A program made the translations under genes and the position numbers. A DNA stretch of 64,000 nt, taken from positions 1-64,000 of the forward strand of contig NZ_CYTO01000024.1 in NCBI RefSeq assembly GCF_001458335.1, in the 5' to 3' direction. This DNA comes from Cognatishimia activa (GTDB lineage Bacteria; Pseudomonadota; Alphaproteobacteria; Rhodobacterales; Rhodobacteraceae). This document shows, piece after piece, positions 26,405-34,415 of the stretch (position 1 is its first letter; the number at the start of each line of letters is the position of its first letter). The notes below the pieces were generated by a model. That model ran no database searches and was not told the origin of the DNA. It was given only the letters and a program-made list of their open reading frames with translations.

Positions 26405-26754
26405 ATGTCCGCCTTCGTCACCAGAGCCTGCAAAATTTGATGTTCCCCATCCACCAAGGGCAATGGTTTCGCCCAAAGCACGTCGTCCATTGTCATAGGA
26501 CGGTAGAGATGCGGGAATTTCTGTCCGCCGCGGGAGATTTCCCAAATCAGCTGATCGCCAAGATCATCCGCCTCAAGCGCCAAAAGCCAAAGGTCATCTT
26601 CGCCTGCAAAGTGCTTCGCTGCGGTTTCCGCAACCTGTGATCCCGTGGAGAAGTGAACAAACCCGTCCGCCAAATCGACCGGCGCGCCTTCGGTGACACC
26701 ATCTGCCTGCAACTGGGCCCATTCATCGGCCCTAAATATCTTGAAAATCAGCAT
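26401..26754 (-). CDS. DUF952 family protein
   Basis: A 117-residue cytoplasmic protein starting [19 protein letters not shown]. The pattern [23 protein letters not shown] and the later [20 protein letters not shown] match the DUF952 family, small proteins distantly related to RNA 2'-phosphotransferase/ADP-ribosyl folds. No biochemical role is established that I can cite. It is the first gene of a coupled operon with pyrD and arsC-like. The start is the only ATG in a suitable position. Confidence 0.85.
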   Translation of the reverse strand: MLIFKIFRADEWAQLQADGVTEGAPVDLADGFVHFSTGSQVAETAAKHFAGEDDLWLLALEADDLGDQLIWEISRGGQKFPHLYRPMTMDDVLWAKPLPLVDGEHQILQALVTKADI

Positions 26755-26848
26755 GAAGCTGAAATGCCCGTCGCGTGCCTAATGGTCAAGCAGTTCTCGC
26801 AACGTCATGCTCCTGTTACCGCTTAAATTGTAGTTTCCTTTACGAGTG

Positions 26849-26868
26849 TTTTGACTCACCAGTCAAAA
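26849..26868. promoter_or_regulatory. Candidate operator of the 5'-nucleotidase gene
   Basis: TTTTGACT and AGTCAAAA form a perfect 8-bp inverted repeat around CACC. It lies 45-64 nt upstream of the start codon at 26913, a position suited to repression. TetR- or GntR-type binding is possible; the regulator is unknown. Confidence 0.5.
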
Positions 26869-26912
26869 TTGTGTCCAAATGTTCTCCATAAAAAATATAA
26901 AGGGGAGTCACC

Positions 26913-28493
26913 ATGATCTCGCGTCTATTCACCAGCGCCGCGGCGCTTGCGGTTACAGCCACAATGGCATCCGCAGAGTATAAGCTGACGATTTTACATA
27001 CCAACGACATTCACAGCCGGATTGAGTCGATCAACAAATACGACTCGACCTGTAACGCGGAAGGCGAAGCCGAAGGAAAGTGCTTTGGCGGCATCGCGCG
27101 TATCAAGACGCTGATTGATGCGAAACGCGAAGAGCTGGCCGGTCAGAACTTCCTTGTTCTGGACGCCGGTGACCCGTTCCAGGGCTCGCTATTCTACACC
27201 ACTTATAAAGGTGCGGCGGAAGCAGAGTTCATGGAAGCGATTGGTTATGACGTTATGGCCGTCGGCAACCACGAGTTTGACGATGGCCCAGCGGGTCTCG
27301 AAGCGTTCGTTGACACGGTGTCTTTCCCAGTCATCTCGGGCAACTTGGACCTGACATCCGAGCCGCTGCTGAATGGCAAAGTGAAAAACCACGTTGTGCT
27401 GGAAGTCGGTGGCGAAAAGATCGGCATCATCTCCGCGCTGGCGGTTGATACTGTCGAGACATCTTCTCCGGGTGACAATGTTGTTTTCCAAGACGAGATC
27501 GACAGCCTGAAAGCTGACGTCGCTGCGTTGGAAGCGGAAGGTGTTTCAAAGATCATCGCGCTGAACCACGTGGGTTACGCAAAAGACCTCGATATTGCGG
27601 CGAACGTTCCTGGCTTGGATCTGGTCGTGGGCGGTCACTCTCACACATTGCTTTCCAACACATCAGACCGTGCGGGTGGTGCATACCCAACCATGGTTGG
27701 CGACGTGCCGGTCGTACAAGCTTATGCCTATTCAAAATATGTTGGCGAGATCACTCTGACCTTTGACGACGCGGGCAACGTGACCTCCGCAATGGGCGAG
27801 CCGATCCTGCTGGATGCGTCTGTTGAGCCTAACGCTGCAATGGCTGCGCGCATTTCTGAAATGGGTGCGCCTATTGAAGAGATGAAGCAGCGCGTGGTTG
27901 CAGACGCGGGCGAAGTCATCAACGGTGACCGCAACGTTTGCCGCCTGCAAGAATGCGGCATGGGCAACCTAGTGGCGGATGCGATGCTGGATCGTGTGAA
28001 AGACCAGGGCATCACCATTGCGATCCAGAACGCTGGTGGTTTGCGCGCCTCTATCGATGCGGGCGAAGTCACTATGGGTGAGGTTCTGACCGTTCTGCCA
28101 TTCCAGAACACGCTGTCCACCTTCCAAGTCTCCGGTCAAACTGTGATCGATGCGCTTGAAAATGGTGTAAGCCAGATCGAAGAAGTGAAAGGCCGTTTCC
28201 CTCAGGTTGCAGGTCTGAAATTCACCTTTGACGCGGCTGTCGCCCCGAACGAAGGTCGCATTCAGGAAGTCATGGTGATGAAAGATGGCGCTTGGGTGCC
28301 AATCGATCCAGCGGCGACCTATGGTCTGGTGTCCAACAACTACGTGCGCAACGGCGGTGACGGCTACAAAATGTTCCGCGACGCTGAAAACGCATATGAC
28401 TACGGTCCAGACTTGGCGGACGTAACTGCGGAATTCATTGCGAAGAACGCACCTTACACGCCTTACACCGATGGGCGTATCGTTCAGAAATAA
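26913..28493 (+). CDS. Periplasmic 5'-nucleotidase / UshA-type bifunctional phosphoesterase
   Basis: A 526-residue exported protein with a clear signal peptide (SRLFTSAAALAVTATMASA). The metallophosphatase domain shows HTNDIHSR near residue 29, DAGDPFQGS, GNHEFDDG and GGHSH, the five metal motifs in order. The C-terminal 5'-nucleotidase domain has NAGGLRASIDAGEVT and NNYVRNGGDGYKMF for nucleotide binding. It would dephosphorylate external nucleotides so that nucleosides and phosphate can be taken up, feeding the cdd-upp salvage enzymes. AGGGGAG precedes the ATG. A strong terminator follows at 28515. Confidence 0.93.
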   Translation: MISRLFTSAAALAVTATMASAEYKLTILHTNDIHSRIESINKYDSTCNAEGEAEGKCFGGIARIKTLIDAKREELAGQNFLVLDAGDPFQGSLFYTTYKGAAEAEFMEAIGYDVMAVGNHEFDDGPAGLEAFVDTVSFPVISGNLDLTSEPLLNGKVKNHVVLEVGGEKIGIISALAVDTVETSSPGDNVVFQDEIDSLKADVAALEAEGVSKIIALNHVGYAKDLDIAANVPGLDLVVGGHSHTLLSNTSDRAGGAYPTMVGDVPVVQAYAYSKYVGEITLTFDDAGNVTSAMGEPILLDASVEPNAAMAARISEMGAPIEEMKQRVVADAGEVINGDRNVCRLQECGMGNLVADAMLDRVKDQGITIAIQNAGGLRASIDAGEVTMGEVLTVLPFQNTLSTFQVSGQTVIDALENGVSQIEEVKGRFPQVAGLKFTFDAAVAPNEGRIQEVMVMKDGAWVPIDPAATYGLVSNNYVRNGGDGYKMFRDAENAYDYGPDLADVTAEFIAKNAPYTPYTDGRIVQK

Positions 28494-28514
28494 ATCCTGA
28501 TTGGATGGTTTGAG

Positions 28515-28542
28515 AGAGCGCGGTTTCAGCCGCGCTCTTTTA
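28515..28542 (+). terminator. Intrinsic terminator after the 5'-nucleotidase gene
   Basis: AGAGCGCGG (28515-28523) pairs with CCGCGCTCT (28530-28538) around TTTCAG and is followed by TTT. It begins 22 nt after the stop codon and also lies just beyond the end of the convergent pirin gene. Confidence 0.88.
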
Positions 28543-28547
28543 CGTTT

Positions 28548-29516
28548 CTAGGTCCAGACCCTTGGTTTCATCCGGTGCATTTCTGGAGGAATTGGGACGA
28601 ATTCCTGATCATCGCCAGTTGGCAGTGAGAACGGTCCTTGCGACCAATCCTGTGCGTTCCAACCTTGTTTGGCGAGCTCAATCTTTTCCAGTGAAGACGA
28701 CACAAAGTTCCACCAAATGTAGCGAGGCCCGTTGAGCGTCGCCCCTCCCAAAGCCAACAGCCGGGCACCCAGCGGACCTGCGCGAACAGCCATCTTGTCG
28801 CCGGGACGGAAGACCATCATCTGGCCCGCTTCATAGGTCTGGCCAGCAACATCAATACTGCCGCTTGTGACATAGAGCCCGCGATCTTCATGGTCATCAG
28901 GTAACGGAAACCAAGCGCCGGGCTGCAAGACTGCATCCACGTAGAAAATGTCGGACTGCATGGTCACCGGGGCTTTTGATCCGTAGCCGGTCCCAAGGAT
29001 CAACCGCGCAGACGTTCCGCCATCTTCAAAAAACGGCAGCGCGTCTTTCTTATGGTGCTCAAATTCAGGGGCCATGTCCTCTTTGTCTTCCGGCAAAGCC
29101 ACCCAGGTCTGAATGCCAAACATCGAGTGTGTCTTTCCGCGCGTGTCCTCAGAGGTGCGTTCAGAGTGCGTGACGCCTTTGCCCGCAAGCATCCAATTCA
29201 CCTCGCCGGGGTAAATCATCTGATGGGTGCCAAGGCTGTCGCGGTGTTCAAATTCTCCTTCGTAAAGGTATGTCACCGTGCCAAGGCCAATATGCGGGTG
29301 GGGCCGCACATCAATACCCTTATCATTGATGAATTCCGCAGGACCCATCTGATCAAAGAAAATGAAAGGACCAACCATCTGCCGCTGCGGAGCGGGCAGG
29401 GCACGGCGCACTTCAAAGCCGCCCAGATCTCGGGCACGGGGAATGATGACCGTCTCGATATCTGCCGTATCAGCGGGGCTGAGCCCGGCACTCGGATGAT
29501 TTGGGTTCCAGCTCAT
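28548..29516 (-). CDS. Pirin-family bicupin protein
   Basis: A 322-residue bicupin. The N-terminal cupin has the pirin metal motif: VRPHPHIGLGTVTYLYEGEFEHRDSLG contains HPHIG and the spaced His/Glu ligands, followed by PGEVNWMLAGKGVTHSE. Pirins bind Fe; some show quercetinase activity and others act as regulators, so the function here is unsettled. It lies 9 nt downstream of the GNAT gene on the same strand with an AGGAGAG ribosome-binding site. Its end is convergent with the nucleotidase terminator. Confidence 0.9.
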   Translation of the reverse strand: MSWNPNHPSAGLSPADTADIETVIIPRARDLGGFEVRRALPAPQRQMVGPFIFFDQMGPAEFINDKGIDVRPHPHIGLGTVTYLYEGEFEHRDSLGTHQMIYPGEVNWMLAGKGVTHSERTSEDTRGKTHSMFGIQTWVALPEDKEDMAPEFEHHKKDALPFFEDGGTSARLILGTGYGSKAPVTMQSDIFYVDAVLQPGAWFPLPDDHEDRGLYVTSGSIDVAGQTYEAGQMMVFRPGDKMAVRAGPLGARLLALGGATLNGPRYIWWNFVSSSLEKIELAKQGWNAQDWSQGPFSLPTGDDQEFVPIPPEMHRMKPRVWT

Positions 29517-29525
29517 GTCACTCTC

Positions 29526-29825
29526 CTAGACTTTGATAACACCAGCCACGCGATCCGGGTGGCGCTGGGCGTAGGATTTCAGGAAGGGGCAAAGGGGGAT
29601 AATGGTTTGGCCCGCGTCGCGCGCGTCCTCAATGACACGCTCCGCCAAAGCCGAGGCCACCCCCATGCCGCGCATACTGTCGGGAGTGGCGGTATGATCA
29701 ACGATCACAGTCGTCTCATTCAATTTTGACAGGGTAAGTTCTCCGGTGCCCTCGACCCCCTCGACAACGGCCACATATCTGGCCTTTGTGTCTGTATCGT
29801 CGCGTGTAATGATCGGTTTTGTCAT
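29526..29825 (-). CDS. Small GNAT-type N-acetyltransferase (YjdJ/NATD1-like)
   Basis: A 99-residue compact acetyltransferase. It has GELTLSKLNETTVIVDHTATPDSMRGMGVASALAERVIEDARD, the arrangement of the short one-domain GNAT family: an HT(A/E)V-like strand and the RGxGxA acetyl-CoA loop (here RGMGVASALAE). The usual substrate is unknown. The frame opens 9 codons earlier, but the ATG at 29825 is followed by the family start MTKPIITRD. It is the first gene of the pair with pirin, and is divergent from the DUF1992 gene with 156 nt between. Confidence 0.87.
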   Translation of the reverse strand: MTKPIITRDDTDTKARYVAVVEGVEGTGELTLSKLNETTVIVDHTATPDSMRGMGVASALAERVIEDARDAGQTIIPLCPFLKSYAQRHPDRVAGVIKV

Positions 29826-29981
29826 GATGTGCTCCCGTGGCGGATGCTTCAAATGTAGACGCAGTGTGAGAAATCACCATTCGCAAGGATTGCACGAGAC
29901 TTCTGCATTTTTTCACACTTAGGGGGCGGATGTGCGAAAATGCTGGGTGATTGCCGCCGCTTTAGGCGTTAAAAAGGCCCT

Positions 29982-30287
29982 ATGGACCACCCGCTGATTG
30001 ATCTCATCAACCAAAAGATCGCCGAGGCCGAGGCCGATGGTGCCTTCGACAACCTCGAAGGGCAGGGCAAACCCTTGCCCAAAGAGGATGACCCGGACAA
30101 CGCGTTGCTCAATCGGCTGGTAAAAGAAAGCGGTGGTGTACCGGAGTTCGTGTCTCTTAGTCGGGAGTTGCAACGGCTACGGGACGAATTGCGCGAGACT
30201 GGCGATCGCACGCGCCGGCAAGACATCCTCAAAGAAATGTCCATGATGGAAGCGCGTATCGATTTGGCGAAGAAAGCCTATCGGTAA
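29982..30287 (+). CDS. DnaJ-related DUF1992 family protein
   Basis: A 101-residue protein dominated by MDHPLIDLINQKIAEAEADGAFDNLEGQGKPLP, the highly conserved DUF1992 block that in eukaryotic relatives is attached to DnaJ domains. The remainder is a charged helical segment with REL/LRDELRE heptads. No J-domain HPD is present, so it is not a cochaperone by itself. The function is unknown. Its TAA overlaps the ATG of the SRAP gene by one base, so the two are translationally linked. Confidence 0.87.
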   Translation: MDHPLIDLINQKIAEAEADGAFDNLEGQGKPLPKEDDPDNALLNRLVKESGGVPEFVSLSRELQRLRDELRETGDRTRRQDILKEMSMMEARIDLAKKAYR

Positions 30288-30940
30288 TGTGCGGTCGTAT
30301 AGCGAATACGTTGCCAAACGATGCTATGGCGCGATTGTTTTCGGCTTTGCCTGCCAATGACCTACCTGACGTGCCCAACTACAACGTCTGTCCGACCACG
30401 GGAATTCAGGTGGTCATGCGCGAAGAAGATCAGCGCAAGCTTGTCAAAATGCGCTGGGGGTTCATTCCCCACTGGTACAAGAAGCCAAATGGCGGTCCGC
30501 TCTTGATCAATGCACGGGCGGAGACGATTGATGAGAAACCAGCATTTCGAAATGCTTGCCGCGAACGGCGCTGTTTGATCCCGATCACCGGATTTTACGA
30601 ATGGACCCGGCTTGAGGATGGCACACGTCTGCCATGGTACATTCACTCTGACGCGCCCTTGGCACTCGCAAGTGTCTGGCAAGATTGGCAAAACAGTGAC
30701 GAACAACACCGCACTTGTGCTATTGTCACGACGCAAGCGAGCACGCCAATGGCAGACATCCACCACCGCATGCCGGTGATCATCCCTCAGGACAAATGGG
30801 GCATGTGGCTCGGCGAAGAGGGCAAAGGCGCCGCGCGCCTGATGCAGCCTGCACCGGATGAGTTGCTAAAGTTCTACCGTGTCGATCCGAAAGTGAATTC
30901 AAACAGGGCGGCAGGTCCAGAACTGATCGAGCCGATCTGA
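30287..30940 (+). CDS. SRAP-family (YedK/HMCES) abasic-site protein
   Basis: A 217-residue SOS response-associated peptidase-like protein. The catalytic Cys is residue 2 (MCGRIANT), exposed after removal of Met, and forms a thiazolidine crosslink to abasic sites in single-stranded DNA. Also present are INARAETI, the GFYEW motif with its Glu, and HHRMPVI with the conserved His. These are the four known active-site elements. It protects replication forks in the cytoplasm. Pairing with DUF1992 by start/stop overlap is noted; no LexA box was recognised upstream. Confidence 0.94.
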   Translation: MCGRIANTLPNDAMARLFSALPANDLPDVPNYNVCPTTGIQVVMREEDQRKLVKMRWGFIPHWYKKPNGGPLLINARAETIDEKPAFRNACRERRCLIPITGFYEWTRLEDGTRLPWYIHSDAPLALASVWQDWQNSDEQHRTCAIVTTQASTPMADIHHRMPVIIPQDKWGMWLGEEGKGAARLMQPAPDELLKFYRVDPKVNSNRAAGPELIEPI

Positions 30941-31071
30941 TTACGAATTGCGACCGATGCTGGCCGCGGGAAAAGCGCGGCGTCTGGCTTTGTAAGGGGT
31001 ACAATCTGGGGCTGGTCATTTCCTACGAAAACGGTTGAATGGGCGCAGCGTTTAAAGCCAGAGGTGCCGCT

Positions 31072-32073
31072 ATGGCAGATCAAAACATCCGCGTCTTCAT
31101 CAACGGTTTTGGCCGCATAGGCCGTGCTGTTCTGCGTATCCTGACGCAAACCGACACGCATCCGGGATTTCAGATCGTTGGCATCAACGATATCGAACCG
31201 TTGGAAACTTGCGCGTACCTTTTTGAGTATGACTCTGTATTTGGCACCTATGCAGGGGACGTTGAAACCACCAGCGACGCTTTGATCGTTGATGGCGAGC
31301 GGTATGCCTTCCACGGTGTCGATGACATTGCGACTTTGGATCTGTCCGGCGTGGATATTGTGTTGGAATGCACCGGGATGACCGGCAATCGCGCGGTTGT
31401 CGAGCGTGGGCTAAAAGCAGGCGCATCCAAAGTGCTGATTTCCGGTCCAAGCGAGCAAGCGGACGTCACCATCGTCATGGGCGCCAATGAGGAAACGCTT
31501 GAAAATCAACGCATTGTGTCCAATGCCTCATGCACCACCAATGCGCTTGCGCCACTCATGAAAACGCTGGACGAGGCTTATGGCCTGATCAGCGGGCATA
31601 TGACGACGGTGCATTGCTATACGGGCTCTCAGCCAACGGTCGACAAGCCCCGCGGCAATCTAGAACGCAGCCGCGCCGCTGCCCTGTCCATGGTGCCGAC
31701 TACCACAAGCGCGCAGTATATGATTGATCGAGTATTGCCGCATCTTGAAGGCCGCGTGGAAGCCCGTGCTATTCGCGTGCCCACGGCCTCTGTGAGTGCC
31801 ATCGACCTGACGATCCAAACTGAAAAACCGGTCACCAAAGACGCCGTGAATGCCGAACTCCTTAAGGCGACCGAGGCCGGTGTCTTGGGCTGGACGAAGA
31901 AACCTCTGGTTTCGACAGACCTGCGCATGCGGCCAGAATCCTTGGTGATCTGTGAACGAGAGACCTCGGTCTCCGTTGGCGGCCTTTTGCGGGTGTTTGG
32001 CTGGTATGACAATGAATGGGGCTTTTCCTGCCGGTTGCTGGAAGTCGCGCGTCTCATGGCGGAAAAGGATTAA
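31072..32073 (+). CDS. Glyceraldehyde-3-phosphate dehydrogenase family enzyme, divergent copy
   Basis: A 333-residue GAPDH-fold enzyme. It has the Rossmann motif NGFGRIGRAVLR (residues 11-22), the catalytic Cys154 in SNASCTTNAL, the base His in TTVHCYT, and the C-terminal GWYDNEWGFSCRLLE. Several positions differ from housekeeping GapA: SCTTNA instead of SCTTNC, and GSQPTVDKPRGNLERSR in place of the usual NDQ...D-P-H segment. It may prefer NADP, another phosphorylated aldehyde or the gluconeogenic direction; this is inference. The ATG at 31072 is preferred over 31039, which adds a non-family leader. It lies 3 nt from the next gene. Confidence 0.88.
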   Translation: MADQNIRVFINGFGRIGRAVLRILTQTDTHPGFQIVGINDIEPLETCAYLFEYDSVFGTYAGDVETTSDALIVDGERYAFHGVDDIATLDLSGVDIVLECTGMTGNRAVVERGLKAGASKVLISGPSEQADVTIVMGANEETLENQRIVSNASCTTNALAPLMKTLDEAYGLISGHMTTVHCYTGSQPTVDKPRGNLERSRAAALSMVPTTTSAQYMIDRVLPHLEGRVEARAIRVPTASVSAIDLTIQTEKPVTKDAVNAELLKATEAGVLGWTKKPLVSTDLRMRPESLVICERETSVSVGGLLRVFGWYDNEWGFSCRLLEVARLMAEKD

Positions 32074-32076
32074 TTA

Positions 32077-32622
32077 ATGCCCGCTAATGCGTTGATCCTG
32101 ATTGATATTCAGGTGGGATTTAACAATCCCATTTGGGGTGAGCGAAACAATCCGGATGCTGAAAATCGCGCCCGTGATCTGTTGACCCATTGGCGGCTGA
32201 AACGCCAACCCATCGTGCATATCAAACATGTCAGCGTAGAACCCGGATCGCCTTTGGCTGGTCCTGGCACCGCCTTCAAGGCCGAGGTCGAACCGACCCG
32301 CGGAGAGATGATCTTTGAGAAATCCGTGAATTCCGCGTTCATTGGAACAGAACTCGAAGGCTACCTGCGCAGCCAGAATATTTCTGAGGTCACGATCTGT
32401 GGTCTGACCACGCCCCATTGCGTGTCGACTACAACACGCATGGCTGCGAATTTGGGTTTTGACGTCACCCTTGTTGCGGACGCTTGTGCGGCCTTTTCCT
32501 CAAATGCCGATACCAGCTTTGATCAAGGCCCCGCGTTGACGGCTGAGGAAATACATCGCACCGCGCTGGCCCATTTGCACAGGGAATTCGCGACGGTGGT
32601 TTCCAGTCAATTGCTGCTCTGA
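32077..32622 (+). CDS. Isochorismatase-like cysteine hydrolase
   Basis: A 181-residue member of the isochorismatase/nicotinamidase superfamily. The triad layout is visible: Asp in ALILIDIQVGF, Lys in the strand EKSVNSAF, and Cys in GLTTPHCVSTTTR. Family members hydrolyse amides, ureido compounds or isochorismate; the substrate is not predictable here. It begins 3 nt after the GAPDH-like gene, so they form a two-gene unit ending at the 32630 terminator. Confidence 0.88.
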   Translation: MPANALILIDIQVGFNNPIWGERNNPDAENRARDLLTHWRLKRQPIVHIKHVSVEPGSPLAGPGTAFKAEVEPTRGEMIFEKSVNSAFIGTELEGYLRSQNISEVTICGLTTPHCVSTTTRMAANLGFDVTLVADACAAFSSNADTSFDQGPALTAEEIHRTALAHLHREFATVVSSQLLL

Positions 32623-32629
32623 AACACAA

Positions 32630-32655
32630 AAAAGCCCCGCAAGGGCGGGGCTTTT
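32630..32655. terminator. Bidirectional terminator between the isochorismatase-like gene and lpd
   Basis: AAAAGCCCCGC (32630-32640) pairs perfectly with GCGGGGCTTTT (32645-32655) around a 4-nt AAGG loop. A-rich and T-rich flanks allow function on either strand, ending the plus-strand pair and the pyruvate dehydrogenase operon. Confidence 0.92.
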
Positions 32656-32672
32656 GAGTTTAACAGGTGTTG

Positions 32673-34403
32673 TTACTTGCGCTTTTTCGGCGGCATCAGG
32701 TCTGTGATGGTGCCTTCAAACATCTCTGCCGCAAAATTCACGGTTTCAGACAGGGTTGGGTGCGGGTGGATGGTGTGACCCAGATCCACAGCGTCAGAAC
32801 CCATTTCAATCGCCAGCGCCACTTCGGCAATCAGATCGCCCGCGTTTGGCCCAACGATACCAGCACCAATCACACGTTCATGCTCATCAAAGATCAGCTT
32901 GGTGATGCCTTCAGAGCGACCCAGTGACAGGGACCGACCAGACGCGGCCCATGGGAAGACGCCTTTGCCAATCTTCACACCTTCGGCTTTTGCCTGAGTT
33001 TCGGTCATGCCAACCCATGCCACTTCAGGATCGGTATACGCCACAGATGGGATCACGCGCGCATCAAAGAAGCGCTTGTGACCGGCAGCCACTTCCGCAG
33101 CCACTTTGCCTTCGTGCACCGCTTTGTGCGCCAGCATTGGTTGGCCCACGACGTCACCGATCGCAAAGATATGCGGCTGACCTGTGCGCTGTTGCTTGTC
33201 CACGGCAATGAACCCACGCTCATCCACCGCAACACCTGCGGCAGCTGCGTTGATCTTTGCGCCATTTGGACGACGGCCGACAGAGACCAGGACTTTGTCA
33301 AACGTATCGACAGTCTCGCCATCTGGGCCTTCCATTGTGACCTTCATACCTTTTTTCGTCGCTTCAACAGCGGTGACTTTGGTCTTGGTCAGGATGGCTT
33401 CGTAGCGCCCTTCAATGCGTTTGTGCAAAGGCTTCACGATGTCTTTGTCCGCACCTGGAATGATCTGATCCATGAATTCCACGATGGTCACTTGCGAGCC
33501 CAAGGCGTCATACACGGTCGCCATTTCCAGACCGATGATACCACCCCCAAGCACGAGCAGACGCTCGGGGATATCTTTCAGTTCTAGAGCACCGGTGGAG
33601 TCGATCACACGCTCATCATCATGAGGGATGAAGGGCAGGGTGACCGGTTCAGAACCCGCAGCAATGATACATTGATCAAAGCTGACGGTGGATTTTGCGC
33701 CATCATTGTCGACTTCGATCATTTTCGGGCCAGTGAATGTGCCGTAGCCGTTCACAACCTGAACTTTGCGAGCCTTCGCAAGGCCTTGCAGACCACCCGT
33801 CAGCTGGTTCACAACGCTTTCTTTCCAGCCGCGCAGCGCGTCCAGGTCGACTTCGGGTGTGTCAAACTTCACGCCGAAATGCGCCATTTCTTCAGCTTCG
33901 GTGATGACTTTCGCACCATGCAACAGGGCTTTGGAAGGAATACAGCCAACGTTCAGGCAAACACCACCAAGCGAGCTGTCTTTCTCGATCAGCACAACCT
34001 TTTTGCCAAGGTCCGCCGCACGGAAGGCTGCGGTGTAACCACCCGGGCCGGAACCCAGAACAACCACTTCCGCATGCACATCGCCTGCGCCGGTTGCAGT
34101 GCCAGTCGGCGCAACCGCAGTTGGCGTTGCTGGGGCTTCTTCTTTCGGGGCAGGTGCCGCGTCATCGGCCGCTTCCGCACCATCCAGAACCAAGATCACA
34201 GAACCTTCGCCGACATTGTCGCCTTCAGCCACTTTGATCTCTTTCACAACGCCCGCCGCAGGGGAGGGCACTTCCATGGTGGCTTTGTCGCTTTCCAGCT
34301 CGATCAGCGGATCCTCAATCGCAACCGTGTCACCAACCTCGACGAGGATGGAAACAACCGGAACTTCAGAGAAATCACCAATATCAGGGACTTTAACTTC
34401 CAT
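32673..34403 (-). CDS. lpdA: Dihydrolipoyl dehydrogenase (E3) with N-terminal lipoyl domain
   Basis: A 576-residue E3 of the pyruvate dehydrogenase complex. Residues 1 to about 80 form a lipoyl domain with the modification site Lys40 in ESDKATMEVP; an acidic Ala/Pro linker follows. From about residue 108 the FAD domain reads GSGPGGYTAAFRAADLG, then the redox pair GGVCLNVGCIPSK, an NAD motif GGGIIGLEMATVY and the C-terminal HPHPTLSE active-site His. E3 with its own lipoyl domain is known from some bacteria. It is the third gene after aceF, 12 nt away. Confidence 0.95.
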   Translation of the reverse strand: MEVKVPDIGDFSEVPVVSILVEVGDTVAIEDPLIELESDKATMEVPSPAAGVVKEIKVAEGDNVGEGSVILVLDGAEAADDAAPAPKEEAPATPTAVAPTGTATGAGDVHAEVVVLGSGPGGYTAAFRAADLGKKVVLIEKDSSLGGVCLNVGCIPSKALLHGAKVITEAEEMAHFGVKFDTPEVDLDALRGWKESVVNQLTGGLQGLAKARKVQVVNGYGTFTGPKMIEVDNDGAKSTVSFDQCIIAAGSEPVTLPFIPHDDERVIDSTGALELKDIPERLLVLGGGIIGLEMATVYDALGSQVTIVEFMDQIIPGADKDIVKPLHKRIEGRYEAILTKTKVTAVEATKKGMKVTMEGPDGETVDTFDKVLVSVGRRPNGAKINAAAAGVAVDERGFIAVDKQQRTGQPHIFAIGDVVGQPMLAHKAVHEGKVAAEVAAGHKRFFDARVIPSVAYTDPEVAWVGMTETQAKAEGVKIGKGVFPWAASGRSLSLGRSEGITKLIFDEHERVIGAGIVGPNAGDLIAEVALAIEMGSDAVDLGHTIHPHPTLSETVNFAAEMFEGTITDLMPPKKRK

Positions 34404-34415
34404 TGATCTCTCTCC

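Noticed and set aside
29863-29919. Inverted AGTGTGA/TCACACT words in the GNAT-DUF1992 divergent region
   Set aside because: The 7-bp arms are 43 nt apart and could arise by chance; no stem-loop or operator class fits.
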